Source of the DNA: Thermoplasmatota archaeon
Lineage (GTDB): Archaea > Thermoplasmatota > E2 > DHVEG-1
Assembly: GCA_030616985.1 (NCBI GenBank)
Contig: JAUWWG010000003.1
Coordinates: forward strand, 1-43,153
Reading direction: 5' to 3'
DNA length: 43,153 bases
Shown: piece by piece, positions 40,429 through 43,153 of the stretch
Numbering within the stretch: position 1 is the stretch's first letter
How the letters are laid out: each line of letters starts with the position of its first letter
Notes under the pieces: generated by a model
Told to the model about the DNA's origin: nothing
The model's database searches: none
The model's input: the letters and a program-made list of their open reading frames with translations, nothing else
Made by a program: the position numbers and the translations under genes

Positions 40429-43153
40429 TTGAAAAATATCAAAATTAAAGGAGCACGGGAACACAATCTAAAAAACATAAGCGTTGAACTCCCACGTGAT
40501 AAGCTAACGGTGATAACCGGCATCTCCGGCTCCGGAAAATCAACACTTGCATTTGACACTATTTATGCGGAAGGACAACGACGATATGTTGAATCATTAT
40601 CTTCTTATGCGCGGCAATTTCTGGGACTCATGAGCAAACCTGATGTGGATAGTATCGAAGGATTGTCTCCAGCTATATCGATTGAACAAAAAACGACAAG
40701 CAAAAACCCAAGAAGTACCGTTGGAACAATTACTGAAATTTATGACTATTTAAGATTGCTGTTTGCAAGAGTAGGCGTACCATATTGTCCAGAGCATAAC
40801 ATAAAAATAGAATCACAGTCTCCAGAAAAAATTGCGAAAAGAATCTCAAAAGAACTTGAGGGGCTGGTAGCTATCCTTTCGCCAATTGTTCGTCAGAAAA
40901 AAGGAACCTATGGGCAACTTTTTAAGGATTTAAACAAAGAGGGTTACTCAAGAGTAAGAGTAAACAAAACCATCTACCGGACAGATGAAGAAATTAAATT
41001 GGAGCGGTACAAAAAACATGACATAGAAATTGTAGTCGATAGATTGGATGTGGAGGATAAATCAAGACTTGCTGAGGCATGCGAAAATGCGCTTAATAGA
41101 TCTGATGGTTTGATCCTTGTTCTTGATGATAATGAGGCTGAGCACATATATTCTTCTAAGATGACCTGCCCGAATTGTGGAATGTTTTTTGAGGAACTAC
41201 AGCCAAGAATGTTTTCGTTTAATAGTCCATTTGGTGCCTGCGAGGTATGTCATGGTCTTGGAATTAAAATGGAATTTGACGAACATCTCATCATACCAGA
41301 TGAAGAGAAATGTATTGCAGATGGTGCTATTGCACTTTATAAAAATATGAGGGACGGATGGCGTGTGCATTATCTTGGGGGAGTAGCAAAACATTTTGGT
41401 TTTGACATATTTACTCCTATAAAAGATCTGGCTGAAGAACAATATGATGTATTGATGTACGGTTCTCCTGAAAAAGTCAGTTTTAACATGATTACAAGAA
41501 ACGGAGAGGCACAATGGTCGGGGAGAGGGGTATGGGAGGGACTTATCCCTCAATCTGAAAGACTATACAAACAAACTGAGTCAGATTACAGAAGAAGAGA
41601 CCTGGAAAAATTCATGATCATTTCTCCGTGTCCTGCTTGCGGTGGAAAGAGGCTAAAACCAAAGGTTCTTTTTGTGAAAATTGCAGATAGATCAATCATT
41701 GACGTTACTGACATGTCAATAAAGCAATGTATTATTTTTTTCAAAACTCTGGTACTTTCCAAAAAACAGGAAGAGATTGCATGGCAGATTTTAAAAGAAA
41801 TCAAAGCACGGTTGGATTTTCTTGATAGAGTTGGACTTAACTATTTGACACTTTCAAGAAGCGCAGGGACCCTTTCTGGTGGGGAAGCACAAAGAATTAG
41901 ACTTGCAACACAAATCGGATCCAATCTCATGGGTGTTGTGTACATCCTTGACGAACCATCCATTGGGCTTCATCAACGTGACAACAAAAAATTAATTGAT
42001 ACGCTATATAGATTGAGAGATCTTGGAAATACACTAATTGTTGTCGAGCATGATGAAGAAACTATAAGGCACGCAGATTATGTTGTTGATATGGGTCCAG
42101 GAGCAGGACTTCATGGGGGAAAGATAGTAGCAGAAGGAACACCCGAAGAGATCGAAAACCATCCGGCATCACTTACCGGAAAATACCTCTCAAAAAAATT
42201 ACAAATAGATTTGCCAGAGAAAAGAAGAAAATCTGACAGCTATATTCATATCAACGGATGTCGCGAACACAATCTAAAAGATGTGGATGTAAAAATTCCA
42301 ATTGGCGTTCTGACACTTATTACTGGTGTTTCTGGCAGTGGAAAATCAACTCTTATTTATGAAATTTTATACAAAGCTTTAATGAAAACACTCCATCAAT
42401 CAAGGATGAATCCTGGAAAACACGATTCAATCGAGTTTGACGATAAAATCGATAAAGTGATTGTAATCGATCAAAGTCCGATAGGAAGGACTCCTCGAAG
42501 CAACCCGGCAACCTATACAAAGGTATTTGATGAAATCAGAAAAATATTTGCAAGAACATCTGAAGCAAAAAGAAGAGGTTACAAGCCAGGGAGATTCTCA
42601 TTTAATGTAAAAGGTGGAAGATGTGAGGCATGCCGTGGAGACGGACTAATAAAAATTGAAATGAATTTTTTACCCGACATTTACATCGAGTGTGAAGAAT
42701 GCAAAGGAAAACGATACAATAAGGAAACACTTGAGGTTACCTACAAAGGAAAGACAATTGCAGATGTTCTTGATATGAGTGTTGAAGAAGCACTAGATCT
42801 TTTTCAGAACATTCCATTTATTAGAAAGAAACTTGAAACACTTTCACAGGTTGGACTTGAGTATATCAAACTTGGCCAAGGCTCTACAACCCTTTCTGGG
42901 GGAGAGGCCCAAAGAATTAAGCTAACTCGAGAACTTTCAAAGAAAAGCACTGGAAGAACCATTTATCTACTTGATGAACCGACAACAGGGCTTCATTTTC
43001 ATGATGTAAAAAAACTAATCGACGTGCTTAATAGCCTGGTTGATAAAGGAAACACGGTCGTTGTGATAGAACATAATTTGGAAGTCATAAAATCAGCTGA
43101 CCATCTAATTGATTTAGGCCCTGAAGGTGGAGATTTGGGTGGGGAGATTGTTG
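40429..43153 (+). CDS. uvrA: UvrA, excinuclease ABC subunit A (3' end outside window)
   Basis: The frame runs off the right edge after 908 complete codons; UvrA is usually about 940. It is the damage-sensing ATPase of nucleotide excision repair, handing lesions to UvrB. Visible are [20 protein letters not shown] (first Walker A), the [11 protein letters not shown] zinc motif, [16 protein letters not shown] with [14 protein letters not shown], the second [15 protein letters not shown], the CEACRGDG ... CEECKGKRY zinc motif, and [15 protein letters not shown] with [13 protein letters not shown]. The start is a TTG at 40429 with AGAGGGA a few bases before it; the ATG at 40408 is closed by a stop after six codons. 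Archaeal uvr genes are held to have come from Bacteria. Confidence 0.96.
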   Translation, partial: MKNIKIKGAREHNLKNISVELPRDKLTVITGISGSGKSTLAFDTIYAEGQRRYVESLSSYARQFLGLMSKPDVDSIEGLSPAISIEQKTTSKNPRSTVGTITEIYDYLRLLFARVGVPYCPEHNIKIESQSPEKIAKRISKELEGLVAILSPIVRQKKGTYGQLFKDLNKEGYSRVRVNKTIYRTDEEIKLERYKKHDIEIVVDRLDVEDKSRLAEACENALNRSDGLILVLDDNEAEHIYSSKMTCPNCGMFFEELQPRMFSFNSPFGACEVCHGLGIKMEFDEHLIIPDEEKCIADGAIALYKNMRDGWRVHYLGGVAKHFGFDIFTPIKDLAEEQYDVLMYGSPEKVSFNMITRNGEAQWSGRGVWEGLIPQSERLYKQTESDYRRRDLEKFMIISPCPACGGKRLKPKVLFVKIADRSIIDVTDMSIKQCIIFFKTLVLSKKQEEIAWQILKEIKARLDFLDRVGLNYLTLSRSAGTLSGGEAQRIRLATQIGSNLMGVVYILDEPSIGLHQRDNKKLIDTLYRLRDLGNTLIVVEHDEETIRHADYVVDMGPGAGLHGGKIVAEGTPEEIENHPASLTGKYLSKKLQIDLPEKRRKSDSYIHINGCREHNLKDVDVKIPIGVLTLITGVSGSGKSTLIYEILYKALMKTLHQSRMNPGKHDSIEFDDKIDKVIVIDQSPIGRTPRSNPATYTKVFDEIRKIFARTSEAKRRGYKPGRFSFNVKGGRCEACRGDGLIKIEMNFLPDIYIECEECKGKRYNKETLEVTYKGKTIADVLDMSVEEALDLFQNIPFIRKKLETLSQVGLEYIKLGQGSTTLSGGEAQRIKLTRELSKKSTGRTIYLLDEPTTGLHFHDVKKLIDVLNSLVDKGNTVVVIEHNLEVIKSADHLIDLGPEGGDLGGEIV

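Noticed and set aside
1-43153. tRNA, rRNA and CRISPR features
   Set aside because: I looked in the larger gaps on both strands for T-loop-like sequences and regularly spaced repeats and saw none; a covariance-model scan would be needed to exclude small RNAs.

Overview
The window is AT-rich chromosomal DNA from a euryarchaeon. Markers in the sequence are geranylgeranylglyceryl phosphate synthase, two geranylgeranyl-reductase-family flavoproteins, a split two-subunit GMP synthetase, pyruvoyl-dependent arginine decarboxylase, archaeal PRPP synthase, an AglB/STT3 oligosaccharyltransferase, a PGF-CTERM surface protein, Pth2, and archaeal TATA boxes with short or absent leaders. A Thermoplasmatota-like lineage is my best guess, but no marker here settles it. 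No methanogenesis genes, rRNA, tRNA, insertion sequence or CRISPR array were seen. UvrA at the right edge shows that bacterial-type excision repair is present.

Layout. 1-435: 3' end of a nitroreductase, apparently frameshifted in a G6 tract. 589-2577: secreted tandem OB-fold protein followed by a TctA-like permease. 2558-6855, minus strand: DUF2240 protein, HisA-like TIM-barrel protein, PEP synthase, arginine decarboxylase. 6925-8872, minus: a bPH2-domain membrane protein overlapping a multi-pass membrane protein. 9016-9761: small Cys-rich protein, a broken alpha/beta hydrolase and an orphan ORF. 9790-12992, minus: compact operon DUF99, ferredoxin, geranylgeranyl reductase, NAD kinase, JAMM protease. 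13135-14974: tandem winged-helix protein, PGF-CTERM surface protein, Pth2. 14943-19712: small beta-rich protein, second geranylgeranyl-reductase-like enzyme, large membrane-anchored surface protein, PRPP synthase.

19780-28461, plus: AglB with a long C-terminal array of Ig-like modules, AMMECR1, dihydroorotase, small membrane protein, IMPase/FBPase-like phosphatase, GGGP synthase, UbiX. 28462-30146: a gene-poor gap, then a cluster of small proteins including a tandem RAM-like protein with 24 tryptophans in 174 residues, a 48-residue zinc ribbon too short for most ORF callers, and a further single RAM-like protein. 30280-32265, minus: purE, guaAb, guaAa. 32384-34657: topoisomerase I. 34747-36523, minus: degenerate class II aldolase, mtnA, cupin, overlapping by 4 bp at each junction. 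36748-38549: helical protein, HAD phosphatase, radical SAM protein. 38781-40133: TrpB2. 40429-end: uvrA, cut by the window edge.

Themes. Ether-lipid synthesis (GGGP synthase, two reductases, a ferredoxin, NAD kinase as a possible NADPH link), surface glycoprotein biogenesis (AglB, a PGF-CTERM protein and a large anchored ectodomain), and nucleotide synthesis (prs, pyrC, purE, guaA) dominate. The parts least explained by known families are the Trp-rich RAM cluster, the AglB extension, the metal-site-degenerate aldolase beside mtnA, and the PH-domain/membrane pair.
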